In this document: positions 9,139-17,914 of the stretch, one piece after another
Layout of the letters: every line of letters begins with the position of its first letter
Numbering within the stretch: the first letter of the stretch is position 1
Source of the DNA: a bacterium
GTDB lineage: Bacteria; Bacillota_I; Bacilli_A; Izemoplasmatales; UBA1188
Direction of reading: 5' to 3'
Length of the DNA: 64,000 bases
Assembly: GCA_017541975.1 (NCBI GenBank)
Contig: JAFXYB010000022.1
Coordinates: 62,001 to 126,000, forward strand
Translations under genes and position numbers: made by a program
The notes under the pieces: generated by a model
The model's input: only the letters and a program-made list of their open reading frames with translations
Database searches by the model: none
Told to the model about the DNA's origin: nothing

Positions 9139-11325
9139 TTATTTAATTACAAGACGTCTATTTTTATTGTCATGTAAGACTACAGTTTCATTTTCCCTTA
9201 TTCCACTAACTATTATTTCATCATCAAGACAATCAACTTTAATTGTTCGATAATTATTAGTAGTTCCTTCATCATCATAATATTTATATATAAATGAATT
9301 ATTATTGAAGGTATAGATATTAAATTCAGTATTTCTCTTATCGAGTGGAATAATAGATGAAGCTTTTATAAAGAATACAGGAAGTCCTTTAAGTGGCGCT
9401 TTAAGAGTTATATTACCACTTATTATTTCATCATTATAGAACCAATTATCTTGAGGAGGTAAATCAACAGTTATTTTATTTATTCCTTCATCAAAGACAG
9501 GACATACGAGGATTGAACTTCCACACATAAAATAATCGCTTTCAGTGTTATATGAAGGATATTTTAAGAATAAAGGTGAAACAAGAGGTTCATATTCTTC
9601 AATGGATCTATTAGCTTCACTATAGAGATATGGAACTAATTCTTTTCTAAAATTAAATAATTTCTTAACTGAAGGCATTAAATCTTGATATAACCAAGGC
9701 ATGGTTGGCTCTACACCCTCTTTCCATGAATGGAGAGTAAATCTTGGCGTAAAAAGCCCATATTGAATCCATCTTAAGAAAAGTTCTTTAGATGGACTTG
9801 GTCCATAGAATCCACCGATATCTTGACCAGTTAGAATAAATCCTGATAAAGATAAAGTCATAAGCATCTTATGGTTTTCTCTAAAGTCAGAAAATGATGT
9901 GTAATTATCGCCAGTCCAGGTTTGACTAGTCCTAGTAATACCTGTGCATCCACTTCTTGATACAGACATTATTCTTTTATTATTATCTACTGCATCAAAT
10001 GAAGCTCTAGACATTAAAAGTGGGAATAATGGCCTAATGAGTCTCGCTTTTATTTCGTGGCCAAAGCCATTTGCGTAGACATTTTCATCTCTTATATCGT
10101 ATTCGTTATTATCATTCCAAATCGATTCGTAGCCTTTTTCTACAAGGTTATTTTTGACACATTCACTCCAAAATTTATATGCATCAATATTGGTGAAATC
10201 AAGATATGAGGCAACGCCTCCCCAAAATGGGAATAATGCTGGTGAACCATCTTTATAATGAAGGAAAAATCCTCTCTTAGCTATTCTTTCATAGAGTGGA
10301 TGTGAAGTTAAAAATGCTGGTTTAACATTTGGTAGGAAATGAATTCCATTCTTTAAAAATTTATTTGATAATTTAGTAGGACTTTTAATTTTGTCTTTGT
10401 TCCAGTGAAATACATATCTCTTGCCATCCATTTCAGTATAACCACTTGATAGATAAAATCCACCACAATCAATTTTATATTTCTTTAATAGTTTTAAGAA
10501 CTCATTTAGTTTATTTTCTGTATCGTTTGCATCTGTATAAGACATGGTTGATGCAGTATATTTAAATGACCATTTTGGTGGTAAATTTGTCTTACCAGTC
10601 ATATACATGAATCTACTTAATATTGATTTAACATCGCCAAATATTACATAGTATACAAGTGAATCTTCTTCAAAATGAGCGTATTTATATGGTGGATAAT
10701 AATTATTTATTTCTCTTCCAAAATCCATTTCTCCATTTGAATATGTATCGTAGTATATACCATAACTTCCTACATCATTTTTGCAGATATAAAATGGAAC
10801 TTGTTTATATAAAGGATCTGAAGATTTGGCGTTAAAACCCATAGAATCTGAGGTTTCAAGTTTAAAATATCTAAGTGATTTATCTATATCACCAGTTTTA
10901 TCACCTAACCCAAAAATCTTTTCATTTTCCATTCTTGTAAGATAATGATATGAACCATTTCCGAATTCATTATCAAAATTATAAGATAGAATATCACGAT
11001 CAGCAAATAATAGCTTATCGCCTTTATAATAACTAATTCTAAAGTTCTTTAAATCAATTTTGATGTCAATATCATCAATTCTAATATTCTCATCCATTTT
11101 AATTGGATCTAATCCAGATTGATCTAATCTATCTCTACCAAATTCACTTGGTTTTGTATCTCCTGGAGAGACTGAAAATGTTGGGAATAGATATGCATCT
11201 TTTTTGTAAATCACAACTCTAAAAATAGATTTGAAAAAATCAATTCTTACTATATTATCGTCCGACTCATATATACGATATGTTTTATAGTCATTCACTA
11301 ATTTGAAGTTGTGATTCCATTTCAT
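9139..11325 (-). CDS. Glycoside hydrolase family 31 alpha-glucosidase-like enzyme
   Basis: 728 residues. An N-terminal beta domain (to about 230) contains FGLGDKTGDIDK and the loop YGIYYDTY. The TIM barrel carries WNDNNEYD with the expected nucleophile Asp at residue 405, the RSGCTGITRTSQTWTGD block with acid/base Asp at residue 473, and GQDIGGFYGPSPSKELFLRWIQYG. The C-terminal beta domains follow from about 600. No signal peptide is seen, so it probably acts in the cytosol on sugars brought in by a transporter. The start codon overlaps the stop of the upstream esterase by 4 bp. Exact linkage specificity cannot be read from sequence. Confidence 0.93.
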   Translation of the reverse strand: MKWNHNFKLVNDYKTYRIYESDDNIVRIDFFKSIFRVVIYKKDAYLFPTFSVSPGDTKPSEFGRDRLDQSGLDPIKMDENIRIDDIDIKIDLKNFRISYYKGDKLLFADRDILSYNFDNEFGNGSYHYLTRMENEKIFGLGDKTGDIDKSLRYFKLETSDSMGFNAKSSDPLYKQVPFYICKNDVGSYGIYYDTYSNGEMDFGREINNYYPPYKYAHFEEDSLVYYVIFGDVKSILSRFMYMTGKTNLPPKWSFKYTASTMSYTDANDTENKLNEFLKLLKKYKIDCGGFYLSSGYTEMDGKRYVFHWNKDKIKSPTKLSNKFLKNGIHFLPNVKPAFLTSHPLYERIAKRGFFLHYKDGSPALFPFWGGVASYLDFTNIDAYKFWSECVKNNLVEKGYESIWNDNNEYDIRDENVYANGFGHEIKARLIRPLFPLLMSRASFDAVDNNKRIMSVSRSGCTGITRTSQTWTGDNYTSFSDFRENHKMLMTLSLSGFILTGQDIGGFYGPSPSKELFLRWIQYGLFTPRFTLHSWKEGVEPTMPWLYQDLMPSVKKLFNFRKELVPYLYSEANRSIEEYEPLVSPLFLKYPSYNTESDYFMCGSSILVCPVFDEGINKITVDLPPQDNWFYNDEIISGNITLKAPLKGLPVFFIKASSIIPLDKRNTEFNIYTFNNNSFIYKYYDDEGTTNNYRTIKVDCLDDEIIVSGIRENETVVLHDNKNRRLVIK

Positions 11326-12656
11326 TTTGGATCTCCTTTAAATGTATTGAGAATCAATTTAAAGTTTTTAATTCTCTCCATTTTATTATATGTGCTTGTG
11401 AAGTGCATTGCCTTATTTTTATATGTATTCCATTCTGCTAATCCATCACCATTTGGATTTGAATTTTTGACAAAATTTGCAATATAATTCATAAATATTT
11501 CCGATTGTTTATAATCGGTTTCATCATATGGTCTCCATGAAGATGATAATGTGCCAAATGCATATCTTAAATCGCATGAATGGAAAGCTAAATTATTATC
11601 ACCTTTAGCATCTATATCGAAATAATATAGATAAGCATTATGGGCTTTTGCATATTTTTTAGAAATGTGAGCAAGAATTATTGTAAACATATCATTATTG
11701 GTAATACCTATCATTAATGGTAATTCTCTTGGAGTTTTCATTAATACATCAACTGAGTCGTTAATTAGATATTGATCAACGACAGGCATCGTATTATAGG
11801 TGCTATCTTTTCTAAGAGATCTTTGTTTATCAACGGCTTCTAATAATTTATAACTATCTAATTCTTTAAATTCATCAAATGTTTCGCATCCAGCAAGCTT
11901 CATTACTTCAAGCCAGTATTCATGAGTATCATTTGATTTTCTAGGTAAACTAAATTTAGGGAAAAGTCCAGCACCACTCATCATAATAGCTTTATCAAAT
12001 AAATCATTTGATTTATCAGATAGAAGCATATATTGAATTGACATCGCTCCTGCAGATTGGCCCATTACAGTAATGTTGTTACTATCACCATAAAAATTAG
12101 ATATATGAGCTTTTACCCATGATAAGCCTTTATACATATCATCTAAGCCAAAATTACCATCATGACCATATTTATTGTAGATATCTTCATGAGTAAAATA
12201 TCCAAATATACCAAGTCTATATTGGATGAATACAACCACTATTCCCCTTTTAGTTAGAGAATCACCATCAAAAGGTGATTCATAAATAGAACCACTATCG
12301 AAGCCTCCACCATGCAAGAAGATGAGAACAGGATATGTTCCTTTTTCTTTTGGAGTATATATTTTTAAGTTTAAACCATTTTCTTCACTATATGAAAAAT
12401 TGATGTTCTCTCTAAATTCTTTATGATAAAAAGCTCTCTGTGGTATTTCTAGATGTTCAAATTCTTTATATGCCCTTTTTTGCATTGTGGCAGGGCCAAC
12501 TTTAGTACAATCGGTATTTTCATCATATTTATTGATTAGTTCAGCATATTCAAATCTAGAAGCATTAGCGAATTTTATATTATTAAATTCATAAGAGTTG
12601 TCTTTTTCGTTTCCAATAAAAGAACCAATTTCAGTTTTGAATAAAATAGTATCCAT
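11322..12656 (-). CDS. Type B carboxylesterase (alpha/beta hydrolase)
   Basis: 444 residues. The motif LNLKIYTPKEKGTYPVLIFLHGGGF (oxyanion hole HGGGF) and the nucleophile elbow GQSAGAMS, with Ser at residue 201, define the carboxylesterase type B family. FGLDDMYKGLSWVKAHI is the conserved helix before the elbow. At 444 residues it is somewhat shorter than typical members (about 480-550). It is the first gene of a two-gene minus-strand operon with GH31 and may remove acyl groups from glycosides; that pairing is inference. The ribosome site is GTGAGG. Confidence 0.9.
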   Translation of the reverse strand: MDTILFKTEIGSFIGNEKDNSYEFNNIKFANASRFEYAELINKYDENTDCTKVGPATMQKRAYKEFEHLEIPQRAFYHKEFRENINFSYSEENGLNLKIYTPKEKGTYPVLIFLHGGGFDSGSIYESPFDGDSLTKRGIVVVFIQYRLGIFGYFTHEDIYNKYGHDGNFGLDDMYKGLSWVKAHISNFYGDSNNITVMGQSAGAMSIQYMLLSDKSNDLFDKAIMMSGAGLFPKFSLPRKSNDTHEYWLEVMKLAGCETFDEFKELDSYKLLEAVDKQRSLRKDSTYNTMPVVDQYLINDSVDVLMKTPRELPLMIGITNNDMFTIILAHISKKYAKAHNAYLYYFDIDAKGDNNLAFHSCDLRYAFGTLSSSWRPYDETDYKQSEIFMNYIANFVKNSNPNGDGLAEWNTYKNKAMHFTSTYNKMERIKNFKLILNTFKGDPK

Positions 12657-12677
12657 AAATTATTACCTCACAGGATT

Positions 12678-12736
12678 ATTGTATCATATTTAAATAAATA
12701 AAAACATTTGAAGTTAACTTACAAATGTTTCTCCTT
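12678..12736 (-). promoter_or_regulatory. Leader of esterase-GH31 operon: hairpin and internal -10
   Basis: Reading the minus strand, AAGGAG (12736-12731) is followed at once by a hairpin with 9-bp arms AAACATTTG / CAAATGTTT (12730-12702) and a run TTTTTATTTATTT, which looks like an intrinsic terminator inside the leader. A TACAAT -10-like box (12683-12678) follows and could be a second start site. No coding frame follows the AAGGAG. The region may be an attenuator. Confidence 0.5.
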
Positions 12737-12781
12737 ATAATTACTTAACAAAATATAAGTGATATTTTATCAAAATAAATG

Positions 12782-12795
12782 TCAAAACGTTTGCA
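12782..12795 (-). promoter_or_regulatory. LacI/CcpA-type operator overlapping a TTGACA box
   Basis: On the minus strand the site reads TGCAAACGTTTTGA, matching nine of eleven specified positions of the cre consensus (TGWAANCGNTNWCA). Its last bases overlap a TTGACA -35-like box on the same strand, so a bound repressor would block the promoter. No regulator of this class is encoded in the window. Confidence 0.6.
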
Positions 12796-12913
12796 TTATC
12801 AAAATTAATTTAATTTTCAATTAATTTCACATCTAAAAGATTTATATTGAGAAGGAATTAAATATGATGTAAAATAAAAATATAAGAATATTTTTAGATA
12901 AAAGAGGCTTATT

Positions 12914-13477
12914 TTGAAAACATATCAGATTATTAAGTTTATATTCTATATACTTCTTGGTACCTTAATACTATTATTTAATAACCAACTCTTAGAATAT
13001 GTTCCATTCTTAGTTGGAAGCATAATGATTCTATATGGTCTTGAAGATACCATAGTTAAAATATTTTTGAGGAAGTTTAAGGAAGATATCACCAAGTCAG
13101 TTGATAATCTATTGATTATCATGCTCGGAATTATAATGTTTTTCTTATATAAGCCTGAACACTTTGTACCAGCTTGTATCATTTGGGCTACATGGTCAAT
13201 ACTAAGAGAAGAATGGGAGATAAAAGAAAAAGCAATTGAACAATCAAATAGTTTAGTTATTGCCATAATCAATGTCGTCGAATCTATTGTTTTAATTGTG
13301 TTTTCTATATTGCTCATCTTTAATCCAACTGAACATCATGCTCATGTTCACATTATCTTACTTGGTATTGAACTAATGCTATAGGTAATATTCCCAGTTC
13401 TTGATGAACAATTCAGCAAGCTATTCCCAAAAAGTAAATTATTGGAAAATATACAAGAAAAAGAAAAAGAATTGTAG
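12914..13477 (+). pseudogene. DUF308-like membrane protein gene interrupted by in-frame TAG
   Basis: The open frame from 12914 gives 156 residues with about five membrane helices, then TAG at 13382-13384. The same frame continues without shift for 31 more codons (VIFPVLDEQFSKLFPKSK...) to a TAG at 13475-13477. The break falls just after HVHIILLGIELML, where a last hydrophobic segment appears to run through the stop. The predicted product without the stop would be 187 residues. The reading as a DUF308/HdeD-like protein rests on the repeated short helix-loop pattern. The start is ATG-less: the codon at 12914 is TTG behind AAGAGG, and the next in-frame start is not obvious. It could be a pseudogene, a base error, or a tolerated truncation. 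Confidence 0.6.
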
Positions 13478-13484
13478 GAGGATT

Positions 13485-14480
13485 ATGAAAAAACTAATAA
13501 CTTTTTTAATCACATTCTTACTAATACTATCTCTTACCGGATGTAAAGGTAAAGCATATGATGCAAAAGAATATATGTTAGAGATGGCATATAAGGATGG
13601 ATTTAAAATTCTTCAGCTCACAGATACCCATGTGGCAGCTAAAGATGATAGGCAAAGACAATATAATTTCCTTAAAAAAGTTATAGATGAAGCCGATTCT
13701 GATTTAATTGTTGTTACAGGAGATTTATTCACTTTTGCTGATAAGACAACCGCAAAAGAATATTTTGCATTCTTAGATAGCTTTGAAACACCATGGACAA
13801 TAGTTTTTGGAAACCACGATGAACAATGCTATTTCTCAATAGAATGGGTAACTGGTTATCTAAATGATTTAACAAAAGATACTAAATCATATTGTATATT
13901 TAAAGATATACAAGATGATGATGTTACTGGTAATTCAAACTTTGTAATTAACTTAAAAGATGGTGATGAAATTATCGAACAATTGATTTTTATAGATAGC
14001 AATCGTTATCATTTTGGCTCTTATATAGGCTATGACTATATAAAAGAAAATCAAATAGAATGGTATAAAAGAGTAGTAGATGCTACTACAACTTTAAATG
14101 GTCATCTAACTGAATCACTACTTTTCTATCATATCCCAATTCCAGAATTTAATGATGCATATGATGCAGCAATAAATGGTACTGATGGTGCCGTCCTCGA
14201 AGAAGGAGAAAAGAGAGAAAATGTATGTTGTCCTGAATATAATAGTGGATTATTTGATGCTATCTTAGAAAAAGGTTCAACAAAGGGTATGTTTGTAGGA
14301 CATGACCACGTTAACAACTACCGTGTTTTATATAAGGGAGTGTATTTCTCTTATGGTGTAAACTCAACTGATAGAATCTATTTCGATGAAGATCTTATCG
14401 GTGGACAAGTAATCACAGTAAATAGAGATCATTCACTAGGCTTTAATCAGTTGATTAAAACCTATGAGGATTATGAATAG
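13485..14480 (+). CDS. Metallophosphoesterase lipoprotein
   Basis: 331 residues. The ATG at 13485 is chosen because AGGAGG lies 6 bp upstream and the protein then begins with a clean lipoprotein signal (MKKLITFLITFLLILSLTGC, lipobox LTGC at residue 20). The calcineurin-like motifs follow in order: LTDTHV (D-x-H), VTGDLF (GD), FGNHDEQ (GNHD), a His in LLFYHIP, and FVGHDHVN (G-H-x-H). The metal-site residues are all present, so it should be an active extracellular membrane-tethered phosphoesterase; the substrate is unknown. It follows the split DUF308 gene and precedes an unknown membrane protein, probably in one transcript. Confidence 0.9.
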   Translation: MKKLITFLITFLLILSLTGCKGKAYDAKEYMLEMAYKDGFKILQLTDTHVAAKDDRQRQYNFLKKVIDEADSDLIVVTGDLFTFADKTTAKEYFAFLDSFETPWTIVFGNHDEQCYFSIEWVTGYLNDLTKDTKSYCIFKDIQDDDVTGNSNFVINLKDGDEIIEQLIFIDSNRYHFGSYIGYDYIKENQIEWYKRVVDATTTLNGHLTESLLFYHIPIPEFNDAYDAAINGTDGAVLEEGEKRENVCCPEYNSGLFDAILEKGSTKGMFVGHDHVNNYRVLYKGVYFSYGVNSTDRIYFDEDLIGGQVITVNRDHSLGFNQLIKTYEDYE

Positions 14481-14492
14481 GAGGATAGAATT

Positions 14493-15398
14493 ATGAAAAA
14501 GAAAACTACAATTATCCTCTTACTTGTAATTGGAATATTAGGTTCATTTATTGCATTCTATTCATTTAACATGTTATTCTCTGATCTCTCTAACATGTTC
14601 TATGGAACTCATGATGCATATATCATCACATCAATTCCACTCTTCATGATAACTTTAGATATCATGCTTTCATTCCTCTTTGTAATAAGGCTTTATAGAA
14701 GACCAGAGTATAAGAAGGCAATGATTAAATTATATTCAATCTATATGGCTATCAATGGTGCAATTGGTACGGTCACATCAGTTATGACTGGAAGAGTATT
14801 ATATCATTCATTCTTAGCGCCATATCCATTCCCTCTGTATTCATTACTCATGTTAATAGTAAATATACTATTAATGGTTTTAGGTCTCGTGATAAGAATC
14901 ATATTAGTAGAAAAAGTAGATGATGATTTAGAAAAGAGAAAGATGACTATAGGTTATATGCTATTTAGTGCAGCATTATTTATCGTAATAATGTTTGCCT
15001 TTGATAAATTTGGTGCAATTCTATGGTCACCAGTTTATACATCATTTAGATCCCTCGATATAACTATTTGGTTCTATATTTGGATTCTTATTCCACCAGC
15101 AATCATCATTTATTACATACTAGATAACTTTAAAGTATTTAGTAGAAAAGGAAAAGTAATTTTTAGTATAACTGTCACAGCGCTAAATATCATACTTGGT
15201 GTAGTAGTTTATTTGATTTCATCAAATAACCCACTCCTAATTAGTTCTGTATCTCCAATTGTTCCACTTGAAAGACTTGCGACTATGCCAGTGAACTTCA
15301 TTGCTGAATTCTTTGGAGTCACTCTCTATGGCGGTTATATGATTTATCAAACAGTTCATTCATATCTAAAACATAAGAATGATCCAGTAGAAGAATAA
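14493..15398 (+). CDS. Polytopic membrane protein, unknown
   Basis: 301 residues with roughly seven or eight hydrophobic helices (for example about residues 5-28, 45-66, 85-105, 110-140, 155-172, 180-205 and 215-245). The loops are short and Lys/Arg-rich on the predicted inner side. I recognise no family. Its ribosome site AGGAGG overlaps the end of the phosphoesterase gene by position, indicating co-expression, and a terminator follows. Confidence 0.75.
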   Translation: MKKKTTIILLLVIGILGSFIAFYSFNMLFSDLSNMFYGTHDAYIITSIPLFMITLDIMLSFLFVIRLYRRPEYKKAMIKLYSIYMAINGAIGTVTSVMTGRVLYHSFLAPYPFPLYSLLMLIVNILLMVLGLVIRIILVEKVDDDLEKRKMTIGYMLFSAALFIVIMFAFDKFGAILWSPVYTSFRSLDITIWFYIWILIPPAIIIYYILDNFKVFSRKGKVIFSITVTALNIILGVVVYLISSNNPLLISSVSPIVPLERLATMPVNFIAEFFGVTLYGGYMIYQTVHSYLKHKNDPVEE

Positions 15399-15414
15399 TA
15401 AAATAAATAATGGC

Positions 15415-15445
15415 AAAAGGATGTAATTTTATTGCATCCTTTTTC
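15415..15445 (+). terminator. Rho-independent terminator
   Basis: Stem AAAAGGATG / CATCCTTTT with additional A-T pairing in an 11-nt spacer, followed by TTTC. It lies 16 bp past the preceding stop. Confidence 0.88.
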
Positions 15446-15491
15446 TAAACAATTTATAATATATATATAAAATATAATTCGAGGTATACAC

Positions 15492-16652
15492 ATGCAAAAC
15501 TTTATCTATTACACTCCAACCAAAGTATATTTCGGAAAAGACGAAGAAGAAAAGGTTGGGAAGATCATCAAAGAATATAATCCTAAAAAGGTATTAATCC
15601 ACTATGGAATGTCATCGGCAGAAAAAAGTGGTCTTTTAGATAAGGTTAAAAAATATCTTGATGAAGAGAATATATCTTATATAACTCTTGGTGGCGTTAA
15701 ACCAAACCCAGAACTATCACTAGTTAGAAAAGGAATTGAACTCTCTAGAAGAGAAGGTGTTGATTTCATCCTCGCAGTTGGCGGTGGATCAGTAATCGAT
15801 TCTGCCAAAGATATCGCAAATGGTCTTGCGAATCCTCTTGATGATGTGTGGGACTATTCAATCGGTGTTAAAAAGCCATTAAAAACCATCAAAAAAGGAT
15901 GCATTTTAACAATCTCTGCAGCTGGTTCTGAAATGTCAAATTCCTGTGTTATCACAAACGATATCACAAAAGAAAAAAGAGGCTATGGTAGCGATATGAA
16001 TAGAATGGATTTTGCGATAATGAATCCAGAACTAACATACACTGTCAGTAAGTATCAAACAGCTTGTGGTGCAGTCGATATCGCAATGCACACCATTGAA
16101 AGATTTTTCTGTATCGGTGGCGATACATATCTAACAGATGAAATAGCTTTAGCTATAACAAAATCTGCCATGAAAGCTGGACTTGATTCCTATAATAATC
16201 CATATGATTATGCCGCAAGATCAAATATGATGTGGGCATCATCACTTGCCCATAATGGTCTAACTCAATGTTGAAGAAACTTCCTTCTTTCAGTCCATCA
16301 ATTAGAACATGAACTATCAGGAATGTACCCAGAAATAGCTCATGGTGCTGGACTTGCAGCACTCTTTCCAAGCTATGCAAGATATGTCTATAAATCAAAT
16401 ATTGAAAGGTGGACAAAGTACTCAGAATGCATCTTTGGTACTACTGATATATTAAAAGCGATTTCTCTTCAAGAAGAGTATTATAAATCACTTGGTATGC
16501 CTACAAATCTTAAACAATTAAACGTTAAAGAAGAAGACCTTGAGGTTTTAGCATATAAAACATCGAGAGGCAAAACTCGCATTCTCGATGGTTATATGAA
16601 ACTTGGTTATGATGAAATATTAGATATCTTTAAAATGGCATATAATGCCTAA
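15492..16652 (+). pseudogene. Iron-containing alcohol (butanol-type) dehydrogenase interrupted by in-frame TGA
   Basis: The frame from ATG 15492 encodes 260 residues, then TGA at 16272-16274, then continues in the same frame to TAA at 16650-16652; the joined length, 386 codons, is that expected for the family. The N-terminal NAD(P) half has AVGGGSVIDSAKDIA; the metal-site half carries ACGAVDIAMHTIE before the stop and HQLEHELSG and IAHGAGLAALFP after it. Family alignments usually have Gly in this position (C-G-R), so a single GGA to TGA change explains the break. The ligand His residues after the stop would be lost, so a 260-residue product should be inactive. TGA is a normal stop elsewhere in this window. 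Ribosome site GAGGT. Confidence 0.85.
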
Positions 16653-16674
16653 AAATAATCAAAAAGGAGCACTA

Positions 16675-17385
16675 ATGCAAGGAATTAAAGCGGTTTTTAT
16701 CGATATTGATAACACTTTATTAGATTTTAATAAATACGTTGAAAACGTCATGAAAGATGGTTTTGAAAGATTTAATATTGGAAAATTCGAACCATATATG
16801 TATGATGTTTTTGAGAGTGTCAATAACGAGCTTTGGGATAAGATAGAAAGAGGAGAAATCGACTTTATAACCTTAAGAAAAATTAGATGGAATCTCGTAT
16901 TTGAAAGAATTGGATATAGCTTTGATGGAATAGCTTTTGAGAATTATTTTAGAGAATGCTTATTCAATAGTGCTATCCCAATTTCTGGTGCTTATGAACT
17001 CTTAGATTATTTAAAAGGAAAATACATTATATGCATTGCCTCTAATGGTCCACATCTCCAACAAAAACACAGAATTGAACTAGCTGAGATGGATAAATAT
17101 ATCGATTATTACTTCACATCTGAAAGAATGGGTGTATCTAAACCAAACGAAGAATATTATATAAAATGTTTAAATGAATTAAATGCAAATAGAGATGTAA
17201 AAATCGAAAAGGAAGAAATCCTTGTGATAGGTGATTCGTTGTCATCAGATATTTATGGATCAAAGAAATTTGGCCTTAAAACATGTCTATATGAAAGAAA
17301 GACAGTATTAAATAAGAAATTAGAAAATATTGCAGATTATACTGTCGAAGACTTAAAAGATATAATTAATATACTAAAGGATTAA
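16675..17385 (+). CDS. HAD-superfamily hydrolase (YjjG-like)
   Basis: 236 residues. The ATG at 16675 follows AAAGGAG and puts the first HAD motif at the very start (FIDIDNTLLDF, nucleophile Asp in residues 9-11). The cap domain runs through about residue 90, then IASNGP (motif II Ser/Asn), the conserved Lys in GVSKPNEEYY (motif III), and LVIGDSLSSDIYGSKKFGLKT (motif IV). The pattern is that of the YjjG/YfnB group of pyrimidine nucleotide or house-cleaning phosphatases. A longer reading starting at 16645 would run through the ribosome site and is rejected. It precedes msrA by 4 bp. Confidence 0.9.
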   Translation: MQGIKAVFIDIDNTLLDFNKYVENVMKDGFERFNIGKFEPYMYDVFESVNNELWDKIERGEIDFITLRKIRWNLVFERIGYSFDGIAFENYFRECLFNSAIPISGAYELLDYLKGKYIICIASNGPHLQQKHRIELAEMDKYIDYYFTSERMGVSKPNEEYYIKCLNELNANRDVKIEKEEILVIGDSLSSDIYGSKKFGLKTCLYERKTVLNKKLENIADYTVEDLKDIINILKD

Positions 17386-17389
17386 TACT

Positions 17390-17890
17390 ATGGAAGCTTA
17401 TTTTGCAGGGGGATGTTTTTGGTGCATAAACATGCCTATATCATTAATAGAAGGTGTCAAAAAAGTTATTGCTGGATATTCTGGTGGTGATGAAATAAAC
17501 CCTAAATATGAAGATGTTAAAAAACAGCTTACTGGACATCGTGAAAATATCAAAATTATATATGATGAAAACATCGTCTCATTTGGTGAAATTCTAGATG
17601 TCTTTCTTTTAAACGTAGATCCATTTGATGAGTATGGTCAGTTTATTGACAAAGGACATTCATATACACTCGCAATCTATTATAACAGTGAAATAGAAAG
17701 AGAGATTGCATACCAAAAAATTAAAGAAATCGAAGAAGAATCAAACAAAAAAGTATACATCAGCGTTGAAAAGTTTAAATCATTTTATGAAGCTGAAGAA
17801 TATCACCAAGATTTCTATTTAAAACATAAAGACGAATTTAAAAAAGAAATGGAAGAATCAGGAAGAAATGATTATTTAAAAAATAAATAA
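17390..17890 (+). CDS. msrA: Peptide methionine-(S)-S-oxide reductase MsrA
   Basis: 166 residues. The N-terminal AGGCFWCINMP carries the catalytic Cys in the GCFWC motif typical of MsrA, followed by GYSGG (residues 29-33) and a body ending with EEYHQDFYL. It reduces the S-epimer of methionine sulfoxide, free or in proteins. Start: ATG behind AAAGGAT. It lies between a HAD phosphatase and an OFA-type transporter, with the free-methionine-R-sulfoxide reductase about 1.3 kb downstream, so this stretch holds enzymes for both epimers. Confidence 0.94.
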   Translation: MEAYFAGGCFWCINMPISLIEGVKKVIAGYSGGDEINPKYEDVKKQLTGHRENIKIIYDENIVSFGEILDVFLLNVDPFDEYGQFIDKGHSYTLAIYYNSEIEREIAYQKIKEIEEESNKKVYISVEKFKSFYEAEEYHQDFYLKHKDEFKKEMEESGRNDYLKNK

Positions 17891-17914
17891 ATGTATTAGT
17901 TTTTAGGGGAAAAT

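Larger units (their letters stand above)
12657..12913. other. Divergent intergenic region, no gene seen
   Basis: 257 bp separates the minus-strand esterase gene from the plus-strand DUF308 gene. Besides the operator and hairpin listed separately, the plus-strand side is very A/T-rich; a weak AAGAGG (12901-12906) site precedes the DUF308 start. No other open frame is supported. Confidence 0.7.

Noticed and set aside
16272-16300. TGA in the alcohol dehydrogenase as a selenocysteine codon with a hairpin acting as SECIS
   Set aside because: The aligned residue in this family is Gly, not Cys or Sec; the hairpin is short and includes the TGA itself, unlike bacterial SECIS elements; no selenocysteine machinery is in the window.
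15492-16652. TGA read as tryptophan (mycoplasma code)
   Set aside because: At least five complete genes in this window end with TGA, each overlapping or abutting the next start, so TGA is a stop here.
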